DNA from: Planktothricoides raciborskii GIHE-MW2
Lineage (GTDB): Bacteria; Cyanobacteriota; Cyanobacteriia; Cyanobacteriales; Laspinemataceae
Assembly (NCBI RefSeq): GCF_040564635.1
Contig: NZ_CP159837.1
Location: forward strand, 6,497,001-6,561,000
Direction of reading: 5' to 3'
Length of the DNA stretch: 64,000 nucleotides
The translations under genes and the position numbers were made by a program. This document shows, in pieces, positions 38,673-48,189 of the stretch. Below the pieces are notes generated by a model. The model made no database searches. It saw only the letters and a list, made by a program, of their open reading frames with translations, and was not told where the DNA came from. Every line of letters starts with the position of its first letter. The stretch's first letter is position 1.

Positions 38673-38962
38673 GTCAACTCCTCAAACACCACCACGACTA
38701 AGAAAGACTAGGATCCTGCTAGACGGGATCGCTTGCTCGCAAAAAGAAAAATCATTGAGATAGATTTAATAATGTTTTAGCCGAAACAGTGATGTTTCGG
38801 CTAACTTGAAGTATAAACGATCAAAAATCTAACCGTAAGAATACCGCTTTTCTCATCCGTATAAGATACAAAATTTTTTGAATTTCCCATATAAGCGGGC
38901 ATCAAAGCTTTGGATCTGTATCTGATGAGTCGGATAATTGCTAGAAAATTTCAGGAAATCAG

Positions 38963-39985
38963 TTAGATCACCTGATGACCGATCGCCAATGCAGTCACCA
39001 ACATCCCCAAAACCAAAAAGGGTTGGGCACTAGCTTGATATTTCACGTCATTTTCCAGGGGGTTGCGTAAGAAGTACATATCCTGGAAAGTAATTTGCGG
39101 GATCACTAATAGGATCAATATGACCGCATAAAGGTTTTGATGAATACTGAGTAAGTATCCGGCAATCCCCAGTTGGAATACATCAATCATTAGTACACAA
39201 ATCCAGGCTGCAGTTCCTACCCCAAACATAACGGGCAAAGATTTTAAGCCCAGTTGGCGATCGCCTTCCACACTTTTAAAATCATTGACGATCGCAATAC
39301 CTAATCCCGCCAGACTATAGATTAAGGTGATGATCATAATCTTGGCATCAATTGTGCCAAACAGGGCTTGACCTGCCCACCAAGGTAAGGCAATATAACT
39401 CGCACCCAAAGCATAGTTACCCAACCAGCCATTTTTCTTTAATTTCAACGGTGGGGCTGAGTAAATATAGGACAAGAAAGAACCGCCCAAGGCTAAAACC
39501 GTAATGGTGGGAAACTCATGGTTTGCCCAAACATCTAAACCATAAGCCACCCCAATACCCGCAAGTAGCAACACCAGAATCTGGGTGACAACCTGGGGAA
39601 CGGAGATCGCCCCAGAGGGAATGGGACGATAGGGTTCGTTAATCGCATCTAAGTCGCGATCATAAAAATCATTAATGGTTTGAGTATAGCCAGCCAACAG
39701 AGGGCCAGACATCAACATACAAGCGGCGGCAATTAATATATGTTCTAATTTCCATTCATAGTTGCCGGAAGCGGCGGCCCCGCAAACCACCCCCCAAATC
39801 AGCGGGATCCAGGTGATTGGTTTCATCAGTTGCAGCCGAATTTTCCAAATCGATGTTTCTTTAACATCAGCGCCTTTCATCCCTAACATTTGCCGCGTTT
39901 TGGCGCTGCGTTTGGATGTGGGGTCAGGGGGTGCGGGATTAGATGCGTTAGTAGGATTGGACTCAGGTGCAGGCTGGTTGCTCAT
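38963..39985 (-). CDS. chlG: Chlorophyll a synthase ChlG
   Basis: UbiA-type membrane prenyltransferase (340 residues) that attaches geranylgeranyl or phytyl diphosphate to chlorophyllide a in the thylakoid. The first aspartate-rich motif is NDFYDRDLDAINEPYRPIPSG near residue 107 (20 of its residues are conserved), and the second is DFKSVEGDRQLGLKSLP near 237. About eight hydrophobic helices are visible. The N-terminus is Pro/Asn-rich and poorly conserved. Length and motifs match the family closely. Confidence 0.93.
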   Translation of the reverse strand: MSNQPAPESNPTNASNPAPPDPTSKRSAKTRQMLGMKGADVKETSIWKIRLQLMKPITWIPLIWGVVCGAAASGNYEWKLEHILIAAACMLMSGPLLAGYTQTINDFYDRDLDAINEPYRPIPSGAISVPQVVTQILVLLLAGIGVAYGLDVWANHEFPTITVLALGGSFLSYIYSAPPLKLKKNGWLGNYALGASYIALPWWAGQALFGTIDAKIMIITLIYSLAGLGIAIVNDFKSVEGDRQLGLKSLPVMFGVGTAAWICVLMIDVFQLGIAGYLLSIHQNLYAVILILLVIPQITFQDMYFLRNPLENDVKYQASAQPFLVLGMLVTALAIGHQVI

Positions 39986-40344
39986 AATATGACGATTAGA
40001 CTGTACAACTTATAATGATTAATTTAAGGCATGATGAGCGATCGACTTCAGATTCAGAAACCGATGCTTCGTTTTTTAGCCAACCGGACGTAGTAGCAAA
40101 TTTATACCCCATCCTCCCAAACCCCGATCGCTGCTCCCCGAACCAGACCAACGCAAAACAAAAGTGCGGTCTTGGGGGTTTCCCCAAGTAGAGCAACATT
40201 GTACTCGTCAAACTCCGCGATCGCCGATTGCGGTTCCCCACACTCCTTCGTTTTACGCCCGGTTACAATGACAGGTTTTACGCCCGGTTACAATGACATT
40301 GGTAGGTATTGCGAACGAACCATATTAAAAGAGGAATATTTCAG
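39986..40344. other. Intergenic region with a 25-bp tandem duplication
   Basis: No gene with coding character. Bases 40250-40299 are two copies of a 25-bp unit (core TTTTACGCCCGGTTACAATG). The promoter of the antitoxin-like gene at 40345 is presumably at the right end, where GAGGA forms its ribosome-binding site. Confidence 0.45.
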
Positions 40345-40788
40345 ATGCTAGACCAGACAATATCAAAAACAAATTTTTTGTTTCCCACAAAAAATCTACA
40401 AGCAATTGCCAAATTGTCTCAATTATTTAATTCAGAAAATCCGGCAACAAAATTAATCCTAAAAAATGGAGAAAAATTGATAATAACTGAAGATATTCAT
40501 AGCTTTTTACACAAAATATTTCAAGAAATTGAATCTGGTAATATTCTTCATTTTTTACCAGCAAATTATCAAATTACAACAGATATGGCCGCCAATATTT
40601 TGCAAATATCTCAGGCTGAATTATTGCAGCTTATAGAATCAAAAGTGATTCCGGCGATGCATCTGGAGGCAGCATCGATAATTTCTCTACAGGATTTACT
40701 AGATTACAAAATTAAACGCGATGAACAAAGGGAAATCCTGTTAGATGAAATCATGGAAATTAGTCAAGAAGCAGGTTTTTATGAGTAA
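40345..40788 (+). CDS. Excisionase-like antitoxin, orphan
   Basis: Protein of 147 residues with a helical N-terminal half and an MerR/excisionase-like helix-turn-helix in ITTDMAANILQISQAELLQLIE (20 central residues), followed by KVIPAMHL and SLQDLLDYK. This layout is common in antitoxins of PIN-domain toxin pairs in cyanobacteria. The start at 40345 has GAGGA 9 nt upstream. ATG at 40780 overlaps its stop (ATGAGTAA), as a toxin gene would, but that frame stops after about 40 codons at a dispersed hairpin repeat. The toxin seems lost. Confidence 0.6.
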   Translation: MLDQTISKTNFLFPTKNLQAIAKLSQLFNSENPATKLILKNGEKLIITEDIHSFLHKIFQEIESGNILHFLPANYQITTDMAANILQISQAELLQLIESKVIPAMHLEAASIISLQDLLDYKIKRDEQREILLDEIMEISQEAGFYE

Positions 40789-40908
40789 AGCAGATATTAC
40801 ACAAAGCGCTCAAAATGAAGAGATATCTGTTGTCTCAATTGTACTTGAGATAATCAATCAGGGGCGCAAGCATTGCGCCCCTACAATATTTTTTGATTTG
40901 CTGTAGGG
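40780..40908 (+). pseudogene. Possible remnant of toxin gene behind the antitoxin
   Basis: A frame beginning MSKADITQSAQN overlaps the antitoxin stop in the ATGAGTAA manner of coupled toxin genes. It runs about 40 codons and ends within the GGGCGCAAGCATTGCGCCCC repeat. No PIN motif can be recognised, so it is only positional evidence of a lost partner. Confidence 0.25.
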
Positions 40909-40942
40909 GCGGCGCAATGCTTGCGCCCTTGCGCGGGGCAAC
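40858..40942. repeat. Inverted pair of GGGGCGCAAGCATTGCGCCCC repeats
   Basis: Two hairpin copies in opposite orientation, about 25 bp apart, with TGTAGGGGCG and its complement at the inner borders. Same class as the dispersed hairpins in the DISARM repeat units. It separates the antitoxin remnant from the convergent uvrB gene. Confidence 0.65.
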
Positions 40943-41015
40943 CACCGCCACGGAAAAGCCCCTACGATCGCCCCTGATTCCTTCTCTCAAGCACAATTGA
41001 AATAACTATATTCCG

Positions 41016-43022
41016 CTAAATTTTATGTCCCACCAGCCTTTCTCTCAATAACTTAATGCGATCGCGCAACTGAGCCGCTTGCTCAAATTCCAAAGCCTTC
41101 GCCGCTTGTTTCATCTCACTTTCTAACTGAGTAATTAACTGGGGAATTTCCTCTAAAGGCAACTGTTCAATTAACGGTAAATCCTCACGGTTTTTACCAT
41201 CCGTATGCAACCGCCGAGAAATTTCCAAAAACGATAAAATTGCATTACTCGAAGTTTTCACAATCGACCGGGGCGTAATGCCGTGTTTTTGATTATACTC
41301 CAATTGAATTTGGCGGCGACGTTCCGTTTCACTAATGGCTTTAGCCATACTCTCTGTCAGATTATCCGCATATAAAATCGCTTGTCCTTGCACATGACGG
41401 GCTGCCCGACCAATCGTTTGAATCAAAGAACGTTCTGCCCGCAAAAATCCCTCCTTATCCGCATCTAAAATAGCCACCAAAGAAACTTCCGGTAAATCCA
41501 AACCTTCTCGTAATAAATTCACCCCAATCAAAACATCAAATTCGCCCTGACGCAATGCTTGGATAATTTCAATTCGCTCAATAGATTTCACATCGGAATG
41601 CAGATAACGCACTCGCACCCCTTGGTCTTGGAAATATTCCGTCAAATCTTCCGCCATGCGTTTAGTTAAAGTAGTCACCAGTACCCGTTCTTTGCGGTCA
41701 ATTCGCTGGTTAATTTCTCCTAATAAATCATCCACTTGTCCCTTACTTGGTCTGACAAATAACTCTGGATCTACCACCCCAGTCGGGCGAATAATTTGCT
41801 CGACAATTTCCCCTTGAGATTCTTCGATTTCCCAATCTCCTGGAGTCGCTGAGACAAAAATACATTGACTAACTTTTTGCCAAAACTCCTCCGCTTTTAA
41901 AGGGCGATTATCCGCCGCACTGGGTAAGCGAAATCCATGCTCAATTAACACTTGTTTGCGGGATCGATCTCCATGATACATCCCCCGAATTTGCGGCACC
42001 GTAACATGAGATTCATCCACCACTAATAACCAGTCGGAGGGAAAGTAATCAATTAAACATTCTGGGGGTTCCCCTGGGTTTCTACCGGCTAAATGCCGAG
42101 AATAGTTTTCTACCCCATTACAATATCCCACTTCCGACAGCATTTCTAAATCATAGCGAGTGCGCTGTTCTAAGCGTTGCGCTTCTAAAAGTTTGCCCGC
42201 TTTTTCTAATTCAACCAATCGATTTTCTAATTCAGTTTTAATATCTTGACAAGCGGCTTCTAGTTGGTCTTGCGGGGTGACAAAGTGACGGGCTGGATAG
42301 ATATTTAAACTATCTAAACTTTGGATAATTGCCCCTGTCACCGGGTCTATATAGCGAATGGCATCAATTTCATCGCCAAAAAATTCAACGCGAATAATGC
42401 GGTCTTCGTAAGCAGGGCCAATTTCTAAAACATCTCCTTTAACCCGGAAACGTCCCCGCCCTAAATCCAGGTCATTTCTCATATATTGGAGGGTGGCTAA
42501 TTCCCGCAGCAATTGCCGTTGATCTAGTTCTTCTCCTACGGATAAAGGAATCGCCGCTTTGAGATATTCGGCGGGAATTCCTAACCCATAAATACAGCTA
42601 ATTGAAGCGACGACAATTACATCCCGGCGTTCAAATAATGACCGGGTGGCTGAATGGCGCAACATATCAATTTCATCGTTGATGGATGCACTTTTTTCAA
42701 TATAAGTATCGCTGACCGGGATATAGGCTTCTGGTTGATAATAGTCGTAGTAAGAAATAAAGTATTCAACCGCATTGTGAGGGAAAAAATTTCTAAATTC
42801 GTTGCAAAGTTGGGCGGCTAAGGTTTTATTATGGGCTAGGACTAAGGTGGGTTTGCCAATTTTTTCAATGGTTTTGGCAATGGTGTAAGTTTTGCCGGTG
42901 CCCGTGGCGCCCAGGAGCGTTTGGCGGCGTTTTCCTCCTTGCAAATTGGCAATCAGTTGCGCGATCGCCTTTGGTTGGTCGCCAGTGGGTTGAAATGGGG
43001 CTTCGAGACAAAAGTTTTTCAT
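41016..43022 (-). CDS. uvrB: Excinuclease ABC subunit UvrB
   Basis: UvrB (668 residues), the damage-verifying helicase-like subunit of nucleotide excision repair. Walker [11 protein letters not shown] is near residue 39. The damage-inserting beta-hairpin region [12 protein letters not shown] is near 93, with DESHVTVPQ near 340. Motif [14 protein letters not shown] lies near 538. A C-terminal UVR domain ([19 protein letters not shown]) contacts UvrC. Length and all motifs are normal. Confidence 0.96.
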   Translation of the reverse strand: MKNFCLEAPFQPTGDQPKAIAQLIANLQGGKRRQTLLGATGTGKTYTIAKTIEKIGKPTLVLAHNKTLAAQLCNEFRNFFPHNAVEYFISYYDYYQPEAYIPVSDTYIEKSASINDEIDMLRHSATRSLFERRDVIVVASISCIYGLGIPAEYLKAAIPLSVGEELDQRQLLRELATLQYMRNDLDLGRGRFRVKGDVLEIGPAYEDRIIRVEFFGDEIDAIRYIDPVTGAIIQSLDSLNIYPARHFVTPQDQLEAACQDIKTELENRLVELEKAGKLLEAQRLEQRTRYDLEMLSEVGYCNGVENYSRHLAGRNPGEPPECLIDYFPSDWLLVVDESHVTVPQIRGMYHGDRSRKQVLIEHGFRLPSAADNRPLKAEEFWQKVSQCIFVSATPGDWEIEESQGEIVEQIIRPTGVVDPELFVRPSKGQVDDLLGEINQRIDRKERVLVTTLTKRMAEDLTEYFQDQGVRVRYLHSDVKSIERIEIIQALRQGEFDVLIGVNLLREGLDLPEVSLVAILDADKEGFLRAERSLIQTIGRAARHVQGQAILYADNLTESMAKAISETERRRQIQLEYNQKHGITPRSIVKTSSNAILSFLEISRRLHTDGKNREDLPLIEQLPLEEIPQLITQLESEMKQAAKALEFEQAAQLRDRIKLLRERLVGHKI

Positions 43023-43524
43023 TGTTTCTCAGAACTATTGACAAATTGCTTAATATATGTATTAACTTCAGGGATATATTAGCCAAGGCAAAAAAAACCG
43101 AGTTGGCGGCTTTTTGTTGGCAATTTTGGGGCAAATTCAGCCCGAAAAAACCCGGTTTCTCTGATTGGGATTATATTAACTTTTCTTAAGAGAGCGATCG
43201 CATATTTTTATTCCCATCATCTAGATTCTCTATGTATAACAGACCGATGAAACTATGTTTTCCCCAGGCAAAAACCGCCTCCCTTGAAATTAAGCGGGCA
43301 TCGAGGGGAAATTCTCAGGGCAAAGATAATTGTGGAGCGATCGCCAGCAAACATAACAGCTATCTGATTTGCAGGCATTCCCCTTTGGGGCGAAAGTTTA
43401 ACTAATGGTGGGGGTGTGGGGGAGGCAATAAATCCCGCGTTCCAGTGGGGTCAACATCGGGATACATGGACATCCCCCACATTTTATGCTAGAGTTAACT
43501 TAACATGAATTCATTTTCTTACAA
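43023..43524. other. Intergenic region upstream of tnpB, putative left end
   Basis: No gene. A degenerate AGAAACC palindrome lies near 43147. The inverted repeat TGTGGGGGA (43415-43423) and TCCCCCACA (43473-43481) about 45-110 bp before tnpB could be the left-end hairpin of the transposable element. No tnpA is present. Confidence 0.4.
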
Positions 43525-44697
43525 ATGGTCAAGGCAACAAAGTACCGACTCTATCCAACCCCAGAACAAGCGTTACATTTTCGACGCTCGTTTGGCTGTT
43601 GTCGGTTCGCTTGGAATTATGCCTTGAATCAAGTCAAAGAAACTTACAAGAATACAGGTAAAGGGCTGAGTCGTTTTGCGATTCAAAAAGCCATTACAGA
43701 CTTAAAAAAAGAGCATGAATGGTTATTAGAGCCTTATTCCCAATGCCTACAAGTTGTTGCTCTTAATTTATCTAGAGCATTTATTAACTTCTTTGAACGT
43801 CGAGCTAAGTATCCTAAGTTCAAATCCAAACGAGGGCATCAATCCATTAGTTACCCTCAAAACGTCAAAGTCCTAGACAGAAGCATCAAGTTCCCCAAAA
43901 TAGGAGAAGTTCCTGCTGTTATTCATAGAGACTTAGAAGGGACAGTCAAAACCGTAACAGTGTCTATGAACAGTAAGGGACAATATTTTGCTTCTGTTTT
44001 GGTAGACGACGGAAAAGAATCTCCTGAGCTATCTACTGAAGGGAAAGCGATAGGGATTGATTTGGGGATGAACCATTTCGCAGTCACCAGCGACGGTTCA
44101 AAATTTGCCAATCCACGATGGTTAGAAAAGCATGAGCGCAACTTAAAACGGAAGCAAAAGCGTTTATCGCGCCGCCAAAAAGAGTCTAATAATCGTGAAA
44201 AAACCAGACGGCAGGTAGCTGCTATCCATAACAAAATAGCTCGTTGCAGAGAGGATTTTCACCATAAACTATCGCGCAGGATAGTAGACGAAAACCAAGT
44301 CATTTTGGTAGAAAATCTGGCTGTACAAAATCTGAGGCAAAATCATTGCCTAGCCAAGTCCATTGGACAAGTAGGCTGGGGGCAATTTTGCACCATGTTA
44401 AAGTACAAGCCAGAATGGGAAGGGAAAGTTTATCTGGAAGTTGACAGATTTTTCCCATCTTCTAAAACCTGCAACGTATGCTTAAATAGGGTTGACAGCC
44501 TTCCCCTAGATGTTCGTTTTTGGCAGTGCCATAGTTGCGGTACAAAACATGATCGTGACATCAACGCTGCCATCAATATTCGAGATGAAGGACTGCGCAT
44601 TTTGACCTCTGGAACGGGGGATTCCGCCTATTGTCAAACTGTAAGACGAGGCAGTAAAGGACGGAAGTCTTCTACTGTCTCGCAGGTTTCTGGATAG
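43525..44697 (+). CDS. tnpB: TnpB, RNA-guided endonuclease of an IS200/IS605-type element
   Basis: Solitary TnpB of 390 residues. The N-terminus KYRLYPTPEQALHFRRSFG and the RFAWNYALNQ block are typical. The RuvC-like catalytic aspartate lies in IGIDLGMNHFAV (~175), the glutamate in VILVENLAV (~258), and the last aspartate in HDRDINAAINI (~345). A zinc ribbon CNVC...CHSC is intact (~315-340). All three acidic residues are present, so the nuclease may be active. No TnpA neighbour exists, so it is an IS1341-type or domesticated copy. A strong 3' hairpin immediately follows, as in omega-RNA right ends. Confidence 0.92.
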   Translation: MVKATKYRLYPTPEQALHFRRSFGCCRFAWNYALNQVKETYKNTGKGLSRFAIQKAITDLKKEHEWLLEPYSQCLQVVALNLSRAFINFFERRAKYPKFKSKRGHQSISYPQNVKVLDRSIKFPKIGEVPAVIHRDLEGTVKTVTVSMNSKGQYFASVLVDDGKESPELSTEGKAIGIDLGMNHFAVTSDGSKFANPRWLEKHERNLKRKQKRLSRRQKESNNREKTRRQVAAIHNKIARCREDFHHKLSRRIVDENQVILVENLAVQNLRQNHCLAKSIGQVGWGQFCTMLKYKPEWEGKVYLEVDRFFPSSKTCNVCLNRVDSLPLDVRFWQCHSCGTKHDRDINAAINIRDEGLRILTSGTGDSAYCQTVRRGSKGRKSSTVSQVSG

Positions 44698-44699
44698 GA

Positions 44700-44739
44700 A
44701 GCCCACGCCGTAATCTTTGATTCGGCGTGGGTAGTTCAC
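44700..44739 (+). ncRNA. Putative omega-RNA right-end hairpin of TnpB
   Basis: CCCACGCCG (44702-44710) pairs perfectly with CGGCGTGGG (44723-44731) around a 12-nt loop, followed by TAGTTCAC ending at 44739. In TnpB systems the guide RNA overlaps the 3' end of tnpB and the guide begins right after the right-end boundary, here around 44740. The 5' end of the RNA cannot be placed. Confidence 0.6.
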
Positions 44740-44836
44740 TAATGTAAGCGTGTTATCACAAGCTGAATCCTGTTGTTATTTTAGGGTTCTCCTTGATTGC
44801 TAACGGCGTCACAAATCGAATCGAGAGGAATAGACC

Positions 44837-45226
44837 GTGACCACCAGCACTGAGGAAGCTAAAGGGACAAGCAAAACCAGCAGCCCTGAAGAAAAAAAGA
44901 CTGTAAAGAAAACTGAGGAAAAAACCATTAACGAGAATCCAGCAGAAACCAAAACATCCGCAGCCATTCAGGTAGCCATACCGAAAATGGTGTTTGCCAA
45001 CCGCCCGGTCACTCCAAGTAGTTTAGTAGTGGTTGATACCTTCAACCAAGCAGGGATTCGCCCAATTGGCGCCGGAAGCCTCAAAGTTCAAGATACGATG
45101 TTTGCTTCCGGGACTCGACCGATTACCTCGAGCACCCTGCACATTACTGGGATGCTGACCGCCCTTCGCCCGATCGCATCCAATATTATTGATGATTATG
45201 AAGTCCTGATGGGCTATTTAGATTAA
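44837..45226 (+). CDS. Conserved-looking hypothetical protein with RP repeats
   Basis: Protein of 129 residues with a charged, Lys/Glu/Thr-rich first 45 residues, then four spaced repeats of the type RP(I/V)xxSxL (NRPVTPSSLVV, IRPIGAGSLKV, TRPITSSTLHI, LRPIASNI) about 20 residues apart. This suggests a small beta-structured repeat domain. The GTG start at 44837 has GAGAGGAA 7 nt upstream. I do not recognise the family. It follows the TnpB element and precedes a low-complexity repeat tract. Confidence 0.7.
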   Translation: MTTSTEEAKGTSKTSSPEEKKTVKKTEEKTINENPAETKTSAAIQVAIPKMVFANRPVTPSSLVVVDTFNQAGIRPIGAGSLKVQDTMFASGTRPITSSTLHITGMLTALRPIASNIIDDYEVLMGYLD

Positions 45227-45354
45227 GTCTTGTTTTTTCGATCATCTCATGCCTGTTGAACTCACCCCTGGAGGCATTATTGGCTCAGAAACCAGGGAAA
45301 ACGTGAGACGACAGGCTTTTATTTGGCTCAAATACCCGAAATTTTACCCAGCTA

Positions 45355-45535
45355 TATTCATGGGGAGCGGGGGAGCGGGGGTGCAGGGGTGCAGGGGGGA
45401 TATTTTTCTCCTCATCTCCTCTGCCCCTCTGCTCCTGAAACTCCTCTGCCGACGGCGGTCTCCTCTGCTCCTGAAGCTCCTCTGCCCCTCATCCCCTCCG
45501 CTCCCCTACACCGATGGCGGTCCCAGACCCTACAC
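45355..45535. repeat. Low-complexity GC-rich tandem repeats before wecB
   Basis: GGGGAGCGGGGGAGCGGGGGTGCAGGGG-like units are followed by CTCTGCCCCTCTGCTCCTGAA-like units. These are STRR-type degenerate octamers between the hypothetical gene and the convergent wecB. A 99-codon plus-strand open frame across it has repeat-driven composition and was not accepted. Confidence 0.6.
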
Positions 45536-45536
45536 C

Positions 45537-46658
45537 CTAAGAGTCTAAACCGAAATAATCACTAACAATTTGCAAAATCCGCTCACTTGCATGACCATCC
45601 CCAAACGGATTTACGGCCTTGGCCATTTTCTCATAAGCCGCCGTGTCACTGAGTAGCTCACTGGCAGCCGCTAGAATCCCCCCTGGTTCAGTCCCCACCA
45701 GCTTGGAAGTTCCCGCCTCAACCGCTTCTGGCCGTTCCGTAGTTTCTCGCAACACCAACACCGGCTTACCCAAAGCGGGAGCTTCTTCTTGCAATCCACC
45801 AGAATCACTCAATAACAAATAACAGCGCTGCATCGCCCCAACTAACTGACCATAATCCAGGGGTTCGGTTAAAAAAACCCTAGGATGATCTCCTAAGATC
45901 CCTTGCAAAGGTTCCCGTACCGTGGGATTGCGATGTAATGGCAACAACAACGCAGTATCGGGAAATTTCTCTAAAATTTGGCAAAATCCTTGGGCAATTC
46001 CTTGCAGGGGTTCGCCCCAATTTTCCCGGCGATGAACCGTAGCTAACAATACCCGGTATTTATGCCAGTCCAACCCCTCAACGGGACAATCAGGTTGTCC
46101 CTGGGCAACGGTCAGCAACGCATCAATCACCGTATTGCCGGTTTGGTGAATCGCCCCAGCAATCCCAGAACGTTGGAGATTTACCACCGATTGGGTGGTG
46201 GGGGCAAAATTAAGCTGGGCGATCTGGGAAATTAAACGTCGGTTGGCTTCTTCGGGATAGGGATTAAATAAATGATCCGTTCTTAACCCGGCTTCCACAT
46301 GACCCACGGGGATTTGTTGATAAAATGCCGCCAAAGCCGCAGCAAACGCAGTGGTTGTATCCCCTTGCACCAAAACCAGTTGGGGTTTTTCCTGAGTAAA
46401 CAACTCTTCGAGTCCTTTTAAACTCCGACAGGTAATATCCGTCAGGGTTTGTTTGGGCTGCATAATCTTCAGATCCGAGTCAGCGGCTAAATCAAATAGT
46501 TGCATCACTTGATCCACCATTTCCCGATGCTGCCCGGTTAAGACCACCTGAGTGGTAAAAGCTGGCGATCGCTGAAACAAGCTAATCACGGGAGCCAGTT
46601 TAATCGCTTCCGGGCGAGTTCCCAGGGTAATACAAATCTTAATCGGGGATTTTGACAT
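45537..46658 (-). CDS. wecB: UDP-N-acetylglucosamine 2-epimerase (non-hydrolysing)
   Basis: Epimerase of about 373 residues that interconverts UDP-GlcNAc and UDP-ManNAc for surface polysaccharides. The start KICITLGTRPEAIKLAPVI is diagnostic. Further blocks are VQGDTTTAFAAALAAFYQ (~85), VGHVEAGLRTD (~105) and LLSDSGGLQEEAPALGKPV (~280), the last binding UDP. The ATG at 46658 was chosen over an in-frame start 30 codons upstream, because the family begins with the KICITLGTRPE segment and a GGTGAG site precedes it. Confidence 0.93.
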   Translation of the reverse strand: MSKSPIKICITLGTRPEAIKLAPVISLFQRSPAFTTQVVLTGQHREMVDQVMQLFDLAADSDLKIMQPKQTLTDITCRSLKGLEELFTQEKPQLVLVQGDTTTAFAAALAAFYQQIPVGHVEAGLRTDHLFNPYPEEANRRLISQIAQLNFAPTTQSVVNLQRSGIAGAIHQTGNTVIDALLTVAQGQPDCPVEGLDWHKYRVLLATVHRRENWGEPLQGIAQGFCQILEKFPDTALLLPLHRNPTVREPLQGILGDHPRVFLTEPLDYGQLVGAMQRCYLLLSDSGGLQEEAPALGKPVLVLRETTERPEAVEAGTSKLVGTEPGGILAAASELLSDTAAYEKMAKAVNPFGDGHASERILQIVSDYFGLDS

Positions 46659-46880
46659 ATGAATAAACTCACCAGTAAATATTGAAACCGTTAAAATTCT
46701 GACAGATCGTCTAAAATTCTGAGAAACGTCACAAAAAAGCCAAATCAAATTTAGTGTAAACAGTCAACGGCTTGACCGTCTGACAATGACCCTAAATTTT
46801 TTAATTAATTCATCCATCTGGAAACAGATCGGTGAAAATATTGCTATCCGATGTCTGTATCGTCAACTTAGGAGCCTGTT

Positions 46881-48185
46881 ATGACATCAAAGCGCCCAGC
46901 ACCACCCCCGCCCCCCGCCGGACGCCCGCCCGTACCGCCGCCGCCGATGGCGGGTCGGCCTCCATCTCCTCCCACTGCTGGGCCTCCCCCCACCGCGCCC
47001 CCTGCAAAACCACCGGCGCCCAGCGTACCCGCCCCCCCCGCCCCCGCCCCGGCAGCCGCCCGCCCGCCTCAAGCTAGTCAACCGGCAGCCCCGGCAACTC
47101 CGGCAAGTTCGGGTCTTGGTCCGGGACAGCCAACCTTGAGAGATATTATCTGGCGAGCCAATGAAGAAGGGATTTCTGACGTTCACCTTGGTGTAAACGA
47201 GCTTCCCCGGTTTCGTAAACGCGGTGAAATTACTGACGCTGGTTATCCCGTAACCGATTTGAATACCTTTATGTCCTGGTTGCGGGAATGCATGACCCCA
47301 GAGGAAATTCAACAATTCCAACAAAACTTGGACTTTGACGGGGTGTTTGACTTTGGGTTTGTGCGGATCCGGATCAGTGCCTTTGACTCCTTAGCCGGTC
47401 CTGCGGTGGTATTCCGACTGATTGCGGCGAAAATATTGACGATGGAGCAGTTGAGCTTACCGCCAGTGTTTAAAAAAGTCTGTCACTACCACAAGGGGCT
47501 GATTTTGGTGACGGGACCGACGGGTTCAGGCAAGTCTACCACGATGGCGGCAATGATTGACTACATTAATAAGGAGTTTGCCCATCACATTATCACCATT
47601 GAAGACCCGGTAGAATTCGTCCATGAGAGTAAAAAGTCGCTGATTAAGCACCGGGAAGTCGGACGACATACGCTGAAATTTATGAACGCCCTGAAAGGGG
47701 CGCTGCGACAAGACCCGGACATGATGCTGGTGGGAGAAATTCGGGACGCGGAAGCGATGCAAATTGCTCTCAAAGCGGCTTCTACAGGTCACTTGGTGGC
47801 GGGAACCCTGCACACTAACAGTGCCGTGGGAACCTTGACTCGGATTTTGGATATGTTTCCCCCAGAAGAAAAACCTCCCTTGAGAAAATCAATTTCCGAA
47901 TCTCTGGTGGCAATTATTGCCCAGCTACTCTGTAAAACTGCGGATGGGAAACGGGCTGCGTTTCACGACATCTTAATTAATACCGACGTGATTAAGGAAT
48001 ACATCGTCAAAGAACAGTATGAGGAAATTCAACAAATAATGCTGAAAGATACTTTTGAAGGTATGACGACGATGAACCGATCGCTTTATGAGCTTTATCA
48101 AGCCGGTAAAATTACTGAAGAAATTGCCTTAGAACAGTCTCCCACTCCTAACGAAATGGGTCAAATGTTGCGGGGTCGGATCTAA
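46881..48185 (+). CDS. pilT: PilT-type retraction ATPase with proline-rich N-terminus
   Basis: Type IV pilus retraction ATPase (434 residues). The first ~85 residues are almost only Pro, Ala and Gly with Ser/Thr, absent from classical PilT (about 345-370 residues). The rest is canonical: TLRDIIWRANEEGISDVHLGV, Walker A GPTGSGKSTT (~210), the Asp box around IEDPVEF, Walker B-like MMLVGEIRDAEA (~295) and His box GTLHTNSA (~318). Its length recalls the PilT2 type linked to phototaxis in cyanobacteria. It is followed 4 bp later by a KaiB-domain gene, and pilB and pilC are not adjacent. Confidence 0.88.
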   Translation: MTSKRPAPPPPPAGRPPVPPPPMAGRPPSPPTAGPPPTAPPAKPPAPSVPAPPAPAPAAARPPQASQPAAPATPASSGLGPGQPTLRDIIWRANEEGISDVHLGVNELPRFRKRGEITDAGYPVTDLNTFMSWLRECMTPEEIQQFQQNLDFDGVFDFGFVRIRISAFDSLAGPAVVFRLIAAKILTMEQLSLPPVFKKVCHYHKGLILVTGPTGSGKSTTMAAMIDYINKEFAHHIITIEDPVEFVHESKKSLIKHREVGRHTLKFMNALKGALRQDPDMMLVGEIRDAEAMQIALKAASTGHLVAGTLHTNSAVGTLTRILDMFPPEEKPPLRKSISESLVAIIAQLLCKTADGKRAAFHDILINTDVIKEYIVKEQYEEIQQIMLKDTFEGMTTMNRSLYELYQAGKITEEIALEQSPTPNEMGQMLRGRI

Positions 48186-48189
48186 GTGC

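Noticed and set aside
45249-45548. Plus-strand open frame of 99 codons before wecB
   Set aside because: Only the first ~37 residues are non-repetitive, no ribosome-binding site is visible, and the rest is encoded by low-complexity tandem repeats.
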